DNA of 64,000 nucleotides. Source: Oleidesulfovibrio sp047973035 (GTDB taxonomy: Bacteria; Desulfobacterota; Desulfovibrionia; Desulfovibrionales; Desulfovibrionaceae). The number at the start of each line of letters is the position of its first letter. The stretch's first letter is position 1. The stretch covers positions 10,607 to 74,606 of the forward strand of contig NZ_JBKEBF010000024.1 of the NCBI RefSeq assembly GCF_047973035.1, read 5' to 3'. The position numbers and the translations under genes are program-made. Below are positions 1 to 8,521 of this stretch, in pieces. The notes beneath the pieces were generated by a model that saw nothing but the letters and a program-made list of their open reading frames with translations, did no database searches and was not told where the DNA came from.

Positions 1-1
1 C

Positions 2-604
2 CGGGGGCAGATGAGGCGGGACTGGTCATCTCCGGCAGGAAATATTTATGCTGTACTACGGTTGCCCGTGGCAAGCGGGTATCCGGATTCTCTATCGTCT
101 CTTGTTGTAGCGTATTGTTTTGCACGTGCGTTTGGTTCGCTGGGACTGGAAGTGCGCATTAAGTGGCCCAATGATTTGTTGCATAGTGACCGCAAGTTTG
201 GCGGAATTTTACTGGAAGACAGGGCAGGGGCTCTTTTTGCCGGTATCGGAATAAATCTGGCGTATCGCCCTGATGATACGATGCTTCGCAAAGATGCTGC
301 TGTGTCTGCATGTGCTTTAGAAGAATGCGGCTTTCATGGTGCACCTTTGCAGTTGTGGCGGAAGCTTGTCGAGCGTGCATTTTTTTGCTACTATAATGAG
401 GTTCTTCGCTTCAGTGAAGATGGCTTGATCAGTCGCTTGGAAGCGTATCTTGCCTGGGTGGGCCGTGTTGTGAATGTACACGGAAGTGATTTCGGGAACT
501 GTCCGGGCAGGCTAATGGGCTTGAGCCATGATGGAGCGTTGCGTGTTCTCCTGTCCGGCCGGGAGCAGGTTCTCCACTCCTGTAGTCTTTCCCTTACGTC
601 ATGA
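2..604 (+). CDS. birA: Biotin--[acetyl-CoA-carboxylase] ligase BirA, 5' end cut by window edge
   Basis: Biotin-protein ligase activates biotin with ATP and attaches it to a lysine of biotin-dependent enzymes. The reading frame is open to the first bases of the window, so the N-terminus lies outside. The first visible residues, RGQMRRDWSS, match the end of the family's GRGxxGRxW-S biotin/AMP loop. KWPNDLL, with the catalytic lysine, and GGILLE follow in the usual order. A short C-terminal beta domain ends the protein. Whether a DNA-binding helix-turn-helix is present cannot be seen. The stop lies 89 bases upstream of the pyruvate carboxylase start, so ligase and biotin substrate are probably co-transcribed. 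Confidence 0.9.
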   Translation, partial: RGQMRRDWSSPAGNIYAVLRLPVASGYPDSLSSLVVAYCFARAFGSLGLEVRIKWPNDLLHSDRKFGGILLEDRAGALFAGIGINLAYRPDDTMLRKDAAVSACALEECGFHGAPLQLWRKLVERAFFCYYNEVLRFSEDGLISRLEAYLAWVGRVVNVHGSDFGNCPGRLMGLSHDGALRVLLSGREQVLHSCSLSLTS

Positions 605-693
605 CCCGTCGCACCTGTATGAATCTCAGTGTTTGTTGTAACCCGGGTGTTCTATGTAATGGGCTCCGGCTGTTTGTTGAGTACGAGGAGTGC

Positions 694-3600
694 ATGGCTA
701 CTAAGACCTTCAATCAGGTGTTGGAAGAGGTTAAGGGCAAGCCTATACTGGTTGCCAACCGGGGGATTCCCGCCCGGCGAATCTGCCGCTCTATCCGTGA
801 GCGGTTTAATGCTGTTGCCGTGATGACGGCTACGGATATCGATAAAACCTCTCCGGCCGCTTCCGCAGCGCAGGAACTTCTGCTGCTCGGATCCGATCCC
901 AGAGCATATCTTGATATCGACCGAATCATCCGGCTCGCCAAACAGCGTGGGATTATAGCAATTCATCCCGGATGGGGCTTTGCTTCCGAAGACCCGCGCT
1001 TTCCCTCTCGTTGCGCAGAGGCGGGCATACTTTACATCGGCTCTACCGCAGAAGCCATGAATCTGCTGGGTAACAAGGTACAGGTACGTAAGCTTGCAAA
1101 GCGCCTTGAAATTCCCGTAGTTCCGGGCTCTGAAGGTGCTGTTGACATTCCCACAGGTCGTCAGATTGCTGAAGAAATCGGCTTTCCCGTGATGCTTAAA
1201 GCGGAAGGCGGCGGCGGTGGTCGTGGTATTTTTCTTGTTACATCTCAGGATGAACTGGAAGATGCTTTTGTTAAGGCCTCTACAATGGCTCAGGCATCTT
1301 TCGGAAACCCGCGCCTGTACGTTGAAAAGTACCTGCCTTCGGTTCGTCACATTGAGATTCAGGTTATTGCTGACATGCACGGTAACGTGTTCGCTTTTGA
1401 CGAGCGTGACTGCACTGTCCAGCGTAACCACCAGAAGCTTATTGAAATCACTCCTTCGCCGTGGAAAGGGCTTACCGCTGAACTGCGTGAACGCCTGAAA
1501 TCATACTCTCGTCAGCTCGTTCAGGAAGTTGGTTACTATTCGCTTTGCACGGTGGAATTCCTTGTTACCGACGATGGCACTCCGTACCTTATCGAAGTAA
1601 ACACCCGCCTGCAGGTTGAGCACGGTATTACTGAATGCCGTTACGGTATCGACCTTGTCGAAGAACAGCTCGCTGTTGCCTTCGGTGCTGAGCTGCGGCT
1701 TACCGAAGAGAATGCAACGCCTACGCAGAACGCTATTCAGGTGCGCATCAACTGCGAATCGCCGCAGAATGAATTTGCTCCCAATGCCGGTCTTATCACC
1801 CGTTATGTTTCTCCCGGTGGTCCCGGTATCCGCCTCGACTCCAACTTGTCTGCCGGCTATGAGTTCCCGTCGAATTACGACTCTGCAGGTTCTTTGCTGA
1901 TTGCATATGGCAAGGGTTGGGAAAAGGCTATTTCCACGCTGAACCGTGCTCTTCGCGAATACGTTGTCGGCGGTATTAAAACTACTATTCCTTTCTATAA
2001 GCAGGTTGTGAACCATCCCAAGTTCCTTGCTGCGGACTTTGATACCAACTTCATTGCCCGTACTCCCGAGCTGATGTGCTATACGGACCTTGAGCCTGAA
2101 GCAGAGCGCCTGTCGCGTCTTGTGGCCGAGATTTCTGCAAAAGGGTACAACCCGCATGTGCTGCTGGATGAGTACCGCACCCGCGAAACTCCGCGTATGC
2201 GCGAGTTCAAGCCCGTACTGCCCGAAATTACCACTAAAGTAAGAAAGGCTGCCACTCCGTATCCGGTAGGCGACAGAGCTGCCTTGCTGGATATGGTGCG
2301 TGATTCTGGCTACGTGCATTTCTGCGATACCACTGCCCGTGACATTACTCAGTCCAACAGTGGTAACAGGTTCCGCCTTGCAGAAGACAGCCTTATTGGC
2401 CCTTATCTTGATAATTGCAATTTCTTCTCGTTGGAGAGCGGCGGCGGGGCGCACTTCCATGTAGCCATGCTGGCTAACATGACATACCCCTTCACCGAAG
2501 CTAACCGCTGGAATCAGTTTGCACCCAAGACTGCAAAGCAGATTCTTATCCGGTCTACAAACGTTTTGGGGTATAAGCCGCAGCCCAAAAATCTGATGCG
2601 CCTTACCGGTGAGATGATCTGCGATCATTATCAGGTGGTCCGCTGCTTTGACTTCCTTAACCATGTAGGCAACATGCGCCCGTTTGCCGAGGTTGCTCTC
2701 AGCCGTAAGGGCGTTGTATTTGAGCCTGCGATTTCTCTTTCATGGGCACGTGGTTTTGATGTCCCCCATTACCTGCAGGTGACTGAAGCTGTGCTTCGCA
2801 TGGTAGGCGATGTGGCCGGGGTAAGTCCAACCAAAGCTTCCGGTATGATTATTCTGGGACTGAAAGATATGGCGGGCGTTTGTCCTCCCCGCTTTATGAC
2901 AGAACTGGTTACAGCGCTGCGTAAAGCATGGCCTCAGCTCGTGCTGCATTACCATCGTCACTATACTGATGGCTTGTTTGTGCCTGCTGTGGGTGCCGCT
3001 GCCAAAGCCGGTGCTCATATAGTGGATACGGCTATCGGCTCATCTGTACGCTGGTACGGTCAGGGCGAAGTGCTTTCGACTGCCGCATACATTGAAGATG
3101 AGCTTGGCCTGAAAACGAATCTGAATAAAGACATGATCCGTGACTGCAACTTTGTACTTAAGCAGATCATGCCTTATTACGACAGATATACTGCTCCGTA
3201 CTTCCAGGGCATCGACTATGATGTTGTGGAGCATGCCATGCCCGGTGGTGCTACTTCCTCCTCTCAGGAAGGCGCTCTGAAGCAGGGATATATCCATTTG
3301 CTGCCCTATATGCTGAAGTTCCTCGCCGGAACCCGTAAGGTTGTGCGTTACCATGACGTTACCCCGGGGTCGCAGATTACATGGAATACTGCCTTCCTTG
3401 CTGTAACCAGCGCCTATAAGCGCGGTGGCGAGCAGGAAGTACGTTATCTGCTGGAAGTTCTGGAAAATATCACCAGACACGCTGAAGAAGATCTGTCTGA
3501 AGAGATGAAGAAAGCGCGTCTGGCTCTGTATCAGGATAGTAACGATGCCTTCCGCGATCTTCTGCTGGGCAAATATGGTAAGCTGCCTTTGGGCTTCCCT

Positions 3601-4410
3601 GCCGACTGGGTGTACCAGAGTGCATTCGGTAACGAGTGGAAGCGCGCACTCAGCTGCCGCACGGAAGCTTCGCCGCTTGAGTCTCTGGAAGATATGGATT
3701 TTGCCGCAGAAGAACGTGGCTTTGTTGACCTGATCCGCCGTAAGCCTACAGATGAAGAGTTTGTGATGTACCTGAACCATCCCGGTGATGCCATCAAGAC
3801 TATCCAGTTCCGTCAGCAGTACGGTGATCCTAACAACCTGCCATTGAATGTCTGGTTTGAAGGTGTTGAGCCCGGAACCGAACTGAACTTTACCGATACG
3901 AACGGTAAACCGCATCAGATGACTATTCTGAGCATCTCGTCGCCTGATGAAAGCGGTATGAGTGTTGTCCGGTATGTTCTTGATTCTGAAATCATGAGTG
4001 TTGACATTCAGGTTTCCGAACCGACCAGTGACGACAACCATGGTGTGGAAAAAGCTGACCCCAATAACAGCTACCACATTGCTGCACCTTCCAATGGTGA
4101 CCTGTGGGTCATGTATGTGCACCCCGGAGATTATGTGAAGAAGGGTGAAGAACTCTTTAACATTTCCATTATGAAGCAGGAAAAAGCCGTGCTTGCTCCC
4201 GTTGACGGTATGGTCAAGCGTGTGCTGCGGACTGCGGACTACAAGGAAAATAAACAGATGGTGCCTGTAAAAGGTGGTGAACTTATCGTTGAACTTGGAC
4301 CTGTTCCTACTTTGTGCCCCAACGATAAATGTCAGCGTCCTATTACTATTGAAGGTATCGGCTTTTGCCCGTACTGCGGTGATCAGTTAAGCTGCGAATG
4401 CAAGCAGTAG
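694..4410 (+). CDS. pyc: Pyruvate carboxylase with C-terminal zinc ribbon
   Basis: Converts pyruvate, bicarbonate and ATP to oxaloacetate in the cytoplasm, the main anaplerotic step. The 1238-residue chain has a biotin carboxylase half (LVANRGIPARRI near the start, the glycine-rich ATP-grasp loop KAEGGGGGRGI, RLQVEHG), then a carboxyltransferase TIM barrel (DTTARD, LKDMAG with the metal-binding lysine), then a biotinyl domain. The attachment site reads SIMKQEKAV with K1161, so the usual AMKM is IMKQ. After it comes an extra tail with Cys1208, Cys1213, Cys1225 and Cys1228, arranged like a zinc ribbon. I chose the ATG at 694 because GAGGAG lies 5 bases upstream and MATKTFN fits the family. An in-frame ATG at 601 overlaps the birA stop but has no Shine-Dalgarno sequence. 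Confidence 0.93.
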   Translation: MATKTFNQVLEEVKGKPILVANRGIPARRICRSIRERFNAVAVMTATDIDKTSPAASAAQELLLLGSDPRAYLDIDRIIRLAKQRGIIAIHPGWGFASEDPRFPSRCAEAGILYIGSTAEAMNLLGNKVQVRKLAKRLEIPVVPGSEGAVDIPTGRQIAEEIGFPVMLKAEGGGGGRGIFLVTSQDELEDAFVKASTMAQASFGNPRLYVEKYLPSVRHIEIQVIADMHGNVFAFDERDCTVQRNHQKLIEITPSPWKGLTAELRERLKSYSRQLVQEVGYYSLCTVEFLVTDDGTPYLIEVNTRLQVEHGITECRYGIDLVEEQLAVAFGAELRLTEENATPTQNAIQVRINCESPQNEFAPNAGLITRYVSPGGPGIRLDSNLSAGYEFPSNYDSAGSLLIAYGKGWEKAISTLNRALREYVVGGIKTTIPFYKQVVNHPKFLAADFDTNFIARTPELMCYTDLEPEAERLSRLVAEISAKGYNPHVLLDEYRTRETPRMREFKPVLPEITTKVRKAATPYPVGDRAALLDMVRDSGYVHFCDTTARDITQSNSGNRFRLAEDSLIGPYLDNCNFFSLESGGGAHFHVAMLANMTYPFTEANRWNQFAPKTAKQILIRSTNVLGYKPQPKNLMRLTGEMICDHYQVVRCFDFLNHVGNMRPFAEVALSRKGVVFEPAISLSWARGFDVPHYLQVTEAVLRMVGDVAGVSPTKASGMIILGLKDMAGVCPPRFMTELVTALRKAWPQLVLHYHRHYTDGLFVPAVGAAAKAGAHIVDTAIGSSVRWYGQGEVLSTAAYIEDELGLKTNLNKDMIRDCNFVLKQIMPYYDRYTAPYFQGIDYDVVEHAMPGGATSSSQEGALKQGYIHLLPYMLKFLAGTRKVVRYHDVTPGSQITWNTAFLAVTSAYKRGGEQEVRYLLEVLENITRHAEEDLSEEMKKARLALYQDSNDAFRDLLLGKYGKLPLGFPADWVYQSAFGNEWKRALSCRTEASPLESLEDMDFAAEERGFVDLIRRKPTDEEFVMYLNHPGDAIKTIQFRQQYGDPNNLPLNVWFEGVEPGTELNFTDTNGKPHQMTILSISSPDESGMSVVRYVLDSEIMSVDIQVSEPTSDDNHGVEKADPNNSYHIAAPSNGDLWVMYVHPGDYVKKGEELFNISIMKQEKAVLAPVDGMVKRVLRTADYKENKQMVPVKGGELIVELGPVPTLCPNDKCQRPITIEGIGFCPYCGDQLSCECKQ

Positions 4411-4598
4411 CCTGATTTCCGTAGCCATCTAATTGACGGATATAGTAGTAGCGTATAAGCAAGAAAGGCTCGGAAAACCGCTTGGCTGTACTGGCGGTTT
4501 TCCAGCCTCTTAATACGAGCGACCGGGATTTGACTCGAGGTATGCCCGCCACCATGTATGTGGCCGGGCGTTTTCATCCCCCCATAGGAGGAGAGACA
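4411..4598 (+). promoter_or_regulatory. Structured leader of the PEP synthase gene
   Basis: A 188-base gap between pyc and the PEP synthase gene. It holds a possible promoter (TTGACG at 4433, TATAAG at 4454, spacer 15, a little short). Two hairpins follow: a perfect 10-bp stem GGAAAACCGC/GCGGTTTTCC (4472-4481 with 4494-4503), and GCCCGCCAC with GTGGCCGGGC (4544-4569, one bulged base) followed by GTTTTC. A strong Shine-Dalgarno AGGAGGA sits at 4586. The second hairpin resembles a weak terminator, so attenuation is possible. I do not recognise a known riboswitch. Confidence 0.4.
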
Positions 4599-7500
4599 AT
4601 GGCTAAAGCTCAGGCAGAAAAGCCCAAGGCTGAAGTAAAAGGCCAGAAGGCTAAAGCTGAGACCACTGCCCTGACTACACAGTTGGTGCTTAACGGCGCC
4701 GAGATCACCGCCATAGGCGAAGAAGCCGAACTACTTGTTGGCGGCAAAAACTACAATACCGCCATCATCAGTCAGGTAGAAGGTGTCCGGAGCCCCCAGT
4801 TCCGTGCTATTTCGTCTGTAGCGTTCCACAAGCTGCTGGATGAAACCAAGGTTAACGCATCCTTGGTACGTAGCGTGCTGGAAAAAGAGTACAACAGCAT
4901 CGACTGGAATGACTCTGAGATCAACAGGGATCCTGAGTTTCTTAAAAAGTTCGTTCGCAATCTGGCTGATGAAATCCGTCAGAAAGCTGCAGCCTCGGGC
5001 GCGCAGAACATGCTTAAGACCAGAACCTTCATCAACAACGTTGTAGAAGGTTTTGCTACTTCTCCTGAAGGTATTGACCAGCTGCGTAAGCGTTCCGTAC
5101 TTGTTCAGGCTGCACTCCTTTCAGCTGACTTGCCTGAAGAAGTAGCAAACTGCGTACGCGAAGCATACAATTCGATCTGCAAGGAAGCCGGTGTTGAGGA
5201 CGTGGCTGTTGCAGTTCGTTCTTCCGCGGCTGGTGAAGACTCCCGTAAAAAGGCGTTTGCCGGTCTGCAGGACACGTACCTGAACATTGTCGGCGAAGCT
5301 CAGGCCGTGGAAGCATACCACTGGGACTGCGCTTCTGCGTATAACCTGCGCAGTATGACCTATCGCCGCGAAGCTATCCTTGATGCCATGGCCCGCGCAG
5401 AAGCTACCGGCGATGAATCCATTGCTGTAGCAGCCAAAGAAGAGTGGGCTATTGAAAATACCTCTCTTTCCGTGTGCATCATGCGCATGGTTAATCCGGT
5501 GATTTCCGGTACTGCCTTCAGCGCTGACACTGCTACCGGCTGTCAGGGTACGGCACGTCGTGATTTAGTCTCCGTTGATGCAAGCTACGGCCTTGGAGAA
5601 GCTGTCGTTGGCGGCATGGTTACTCCTGACAAGTTCTATGTTTTTCAGCGTGAAGACGGTCAGGAAGTTGTCATTCGCCAGATGGGCTGCAAAGATAAGA
5701 AGATTGTTAATGATGAAAAGGGCGGTACCAAAATGGTGCCGGTTCCTGAAAACGAAGCGTTCCGCTGGTCGCTTTCTCTGGCACAGGCCGAAGCCGTTGC
5801 CAAGGGCGTACGCAGTATCAGCAAAGCATACGGCGGCATGATCATGGATACGGAGTTCTGCATCGACAGCTCCGACCGTTTGTGGTTTGTGCAGGCTCGC
5901 CCTGAAACCCGCTGGAACGAAGAGTTTGAAAAACATCCCCATACCATTTTTATGCGCCGTCTTGAGGTGGATGAAAAAGCGGCAACCAATGCGGAAGTCA
6001 TTCTGGAAGGTAACGGCGCTTCCCGAGGTGCGGGGCAGGGGACTGTTAAGTATCTGCGTTCAGCCTTAGAACTGAATAAGATTAATAAAGGCGATCTGCT
6101 TGCTGCAGAGCGTACCGACCCTGACATGGTTCCCGGTATGCGTATTGCCTCTGCTATTCTTGCTGATGTAGGCGGTGATACCAGCCACGCTGCCATTACG
6201 TCCCGCGAACTTGGCATTCCTGCCGTAATCGGTATCCAGCGCCTTGAAATTCTGCGTTCCCTTGACGGTCAGGAAGTGACTGTAGATGGAACCAGAGGCA
6301 AGGTATACCGCGGCCTTCTGCCTTTGCAGGAAGTCGGCGGCGAAATGGATGTCAGCGCGTTGCCCCAGACCAAGACCAATGTCGGTCTGATTCTGGCTGA
6401 CGTCGGCCAGGCCATGTTCCTTTCGCGCCTGCGCGATGTTCCCGGTTTTGAAGTGGGCCTGCTGCGCGCCGAGTTTATGCTTGGCAATATCAGCGTTCAC
6501 CCTCAGGCACTGGAAGCATACGACAATGGCGAACTTGACATCGTTGTTGCTGCCAAGCTGAAAGAGCTGGATGCACGCCTTACCAAGGTTCTTCGCGACC
6601 AGCTTGGTGCAGGCCTGATCGGGCTGGATATGAAATTGCGCGACTACGTAGGTCTGCTGACCGGACTCGCTCAGGATATTCAGCAGCTCACTGAGCGTGA
6701 AAACGTTCGCGGTACGGAAGAAGTGCTTGCCATGCACCGCCGTATGCGTGAACTGGACCACAAGCTTGATGAGCACGTAGAACAGGCAACCCGTCGTCTT
6801 GACGTGTTGAAGACCTCCGTCAACCTTGAAGAGCACATTCGTGTTGTCATGGGATACGACGAAGAGCTTGCGCTGCTTATCGGCAAAGACTCTGACACCA
6901 TAAAGCGCAGAGCGGAAATCGATGCTACGGTTAAAGCCATGGCAGAGAGAGTTGCCGATGATCCCAAAGTGAAGGATGTTATGGAGCGCATTCAGGCGCT
7001 GCGTAATGAAGTAGCACAGAAGAGCGGTATGCTGAAAGAAATGGAAGAAGTGCGTAATGTGCCTTCCATGATCCGCGACCTTATCCGTTCGCGCGGTTTC
7101 CGTACCGGTAAAGAACACTACGTGCAGACTCTGGCGCAGGGACTTGCACTGTTCTCCATGGCCTTCCACGGTAAGGAGATTATTTACCGTACGACCGACT
7201 TCAAGTCGAACGAGTATCGCAACCTGCTTGGCGGCTCGCTTTTTGAGCATGTGGAAGATAACCCGATGCTGGGCTATCGTGGTGTTTCCCGTAAATTGCA
7301 CGACTGGGAAATTGAAGCGTTCAAGCTTGCCCGTGGCGTGTTTGGCGGCACCAACCTGATGATCATGCTGCCCTTTGTGCGTACACTTGAGGAAGCGCGT
7401 TCTATGCGTCGTTACCTTGCTCAGGTGCATAAGCTGAGAAGCGGCGTCGATGGTCTTAAGATCATTCTGATGTCTGAGATTCCCAGCAACGCCATTATGG

Positions 7501-8180
7501 CTAAGCAGTTCATTCAGGAGTTTGACGGTTTCTCTATCGGCTCTAACGATATGACTCAGATGGTGCTTGCAACTGACCGTGACAACGCACGGCTTGGTCA
7601 TATTTATGATGAAGAAGATCCTGCAGTTGTATGGGCTATTCTGGTAACCATCTTTACCGGACAGAAGTACGGCAAAAAAGTCGGTTTCTGCGGTCAGGGT
7701 GTGTCCAACAGCCGTATACTGCGTGGTATTGTAGCGATTGCCGGTATTATGTCTGCCTCGGTTGTGCCTGATACATATGCACAGACCAAGGTGGATATGG
7801 CAGAAGTTGAAGCAGAAAATATCCCGACCAGTAAGTTGGGCGACTGGCTGCGCAGGCAGTATCTGCAGACTTTGCGTACACTTCTTGAGGAAAATGGTTA
7901 CGGCCACATCCTTAAGAAGTACAAGACCGCTGAAGACCTTATGGAGTGGTACGATGGTGAACTGAGCCGTCTGCATGAGCAGCTGCGCGAAAGCATCGAA
8001 ACCCCCAAAGAGAAGTTTTACAGGCAAGAGCTTGATAACTTCCGTATGGTCTTCCACAAGCTGGTTATTTACGCTTCGTGGGATTGGCAGGCGACTGTTA
8101 CCGACGCAATGCACCAGGCGGGTTTTGCCAACTTTGAAGAGCAGGCAAAGGCTCTTGAAGCGCAACGCAACAGAAAGTAA
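4599..8180 (+). CDS. ppsA: PEP synthase-like enzyme (PEP/pyruvate-binding) with large insertion
   Basis: Predicted to make phosphoenolpyruvate from pyruvate and ATP through a phosphohistidine. Domains in order: N-terminal ATP-grasp (AVRSSAAGEDS; FVQARPETRW), swivelling phosphohistidine domain with GGDTSHAAITSRELGIPAV (His530), and a PEP-binding barrel with GSNDMTQMVLATDRDN and the catalytic GFCGQG (Cys1031). At 1193 residues it is much longer than the ~790 of typical PpsA. About 195 residues (643-838), helical and charged, are inserted into the barrel between LEAYD and the TTDFKSNEYRNLLGG segment, and there is a tail of ~160 residues after Cys1031. An Ala/Lys-rich leader (AKAQAEKPKAEVKG) opens the chain. 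The start at 4599 is set by AGGAGGA 6 bases upstream; an upstream in-frame ATG at 4482 lies in the structured leader. The order with birA and pyc matches what I recall from Desulfovibrio vulgaris. Confidence 0.88.
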   Translation: MAKAQAEKPKAEVKGQKAKAETTALTTQLVLNGAEITAIGEEAELLVGGKNYNTAIISQVEGVRSPQFRAISSVAFHKLLDETKVNASLVRSVLEKEYNSIDWNDSEINRDPEFLKKFVRNLADEIRQKAAASGAQNMLKTRTFINNVVEGFATSPEGIDQLRKRSVLVQAALLSADLPEEVANCVREAYNSICKEAGVEDVAVAVRSSAAGEDSRKKAFAGLQDTYLNIVGEAQAVEAYHWDCASAYNLRSMTYRREAILDAMARAEATGDESIAVAAKEEWAIENTSLSVCIMRMVNPVISGTAFSADTATGCQGTARRDLVSVDASYGLGEAVVGGMVTPDKFYVFQREDGQEVVIRQMGCKDKKIVNDEKGGTKMVPVPENEAFRWSLSLAQAEAVAKGVRSISKAYGGMIMDTEFCIDSSDRLWFVQARPETRWNEEFEKHPHTIFMRRLEVDEKAATNAEVILEGNGASRGAGQGTVKYLRSALELNKINKGDLLAAERTDPDMVPGMRIASAILADVGGDTSHAAITSRELGIPAVIGIQRLEILRSLDGQEVTVDGTRGKVYRGLLPLQEVGGEMDVSALPQTKTNVGLILADVGQAMFLSRLRDVPGFEVGLLRAEFMLGNISVHPQALEAYDNGELDIVVAAKLKELDARLTKVLRDQLGAGLIGLDMKLRDYVGLLTGLAQDIQQLTERENVRGTEEVLAMHRRMRELDHKLDEHVEQATRRLDVLKTSVNLEEHIRVVMGYDEELALLIGKDSDTIKRRAEIDATVKAMAERVADDPKVKDVMERIQALRNEVAQKSGMLKEMEEVRNVPSMIRDLIRSRGFRTGKEHYVQTLAQGLALFSMAFHGKEIIYRTTDFKSNEYRNLLGGSLFEHVEDNPMLGYRGVSRKLHDWEIEAFKLARGVFGGTNLMIMLPFVRTLEEARSMRRYLAQVHKLRSGVDGLKIILMSEIPSNAIMAKQFIQEFDGFSIGSNDMTQMVLATDRDNARLGHIYDEEDPAVVWAILVTIFTGQKYGKKVGFCGQGVSNSRILRGIVAIAGIMSASVVPDTYAQTKVDMAEVEAENIPTSKLGDWLRRQYLQTLRTLLEENGYGHILKKYKTAEDLMEWYDGELSRLHEQLRESIETPKEKFYRQELDNFRMVFHKLVIYASWDWQATVTDAMHQAGFANFEEQAKALEAQRNRK

Positions 8181-8202
8181 CAGACGAAGAATAAATAGTC
8201 AT

Positions 8203-8235
8203 AAAGGGCTGTCCATCTGGGCAGCCCTTTTTTTA
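8203..8235 (+). terminator. Rho-independent terminator after PEP synthase
   Basis: AAAGGGCTG pairs with CAGCCCTTT around a short loop and is followed by a run of seven T. It lies 22 bases after the stop. Confidence 0.88.
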
Positions 8236-8478
8236 TGTCTGAGTGCTGCCTGAAATCGGCTTGATGCATAATAGAAAGGGAGGCAGATAGTTGTGAACAG
8301 TATGGCTACGCTAGATTCATGAGAGGGTGCAGCGGATACGTTATGTCTGAGAGCGCTTTGGACGGGAGTGCGAGCGCGATGCTTTAGCCGTGGCAAAGGA
8401 GGCTGTCGTACTCAGGGGCGCTTGAAGGGAAGAGGAATTTCTGACGTGAGTTACTTTTTGTGTCGTGGAGCGGCTACT
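8236..8478. other. Intergenic stretch without a gene
   Basis: About 240 bases between two convergent terminators. No convincing coding frame, RNA gene or repeat was seen on either strand. Confidence 0.6.
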
Positions 8479-8510
8479 AAAAAAGGGCTGCCTTATGAAG
8501 GCAGCCCTTT
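8479..8510 (-). terminator. Terminator of the M23 peptidase gene (minus strand)
   Basis: On the minus strand AAAGGGCTGCC pairs with GGCAGCCCTTT around a 7-base loop, followed by six T. It lies 11 bases beyond the peptidase stop. The arms share AAAGGGCTG with the terminator at 8203-8235. Confidence 0.85.
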
Positions 8511-8521
8511 ATGCTGGTTAG

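Noticed and set aside
1501..2664. A 387-codon open frame antisense to pyruvate carboxylase
   Set aside because: No recognisable motif, and the opposite strand encodes the conserved biotin carboxylase and carboxyltransferase.
6066..8165. A 699-codon open frame antisense to the PEP synthase gene
   Set aside because: It mirrors the codon use of the real gene, contains no recognisable domain, and overlaps conserved catalytic segments on the other strand.
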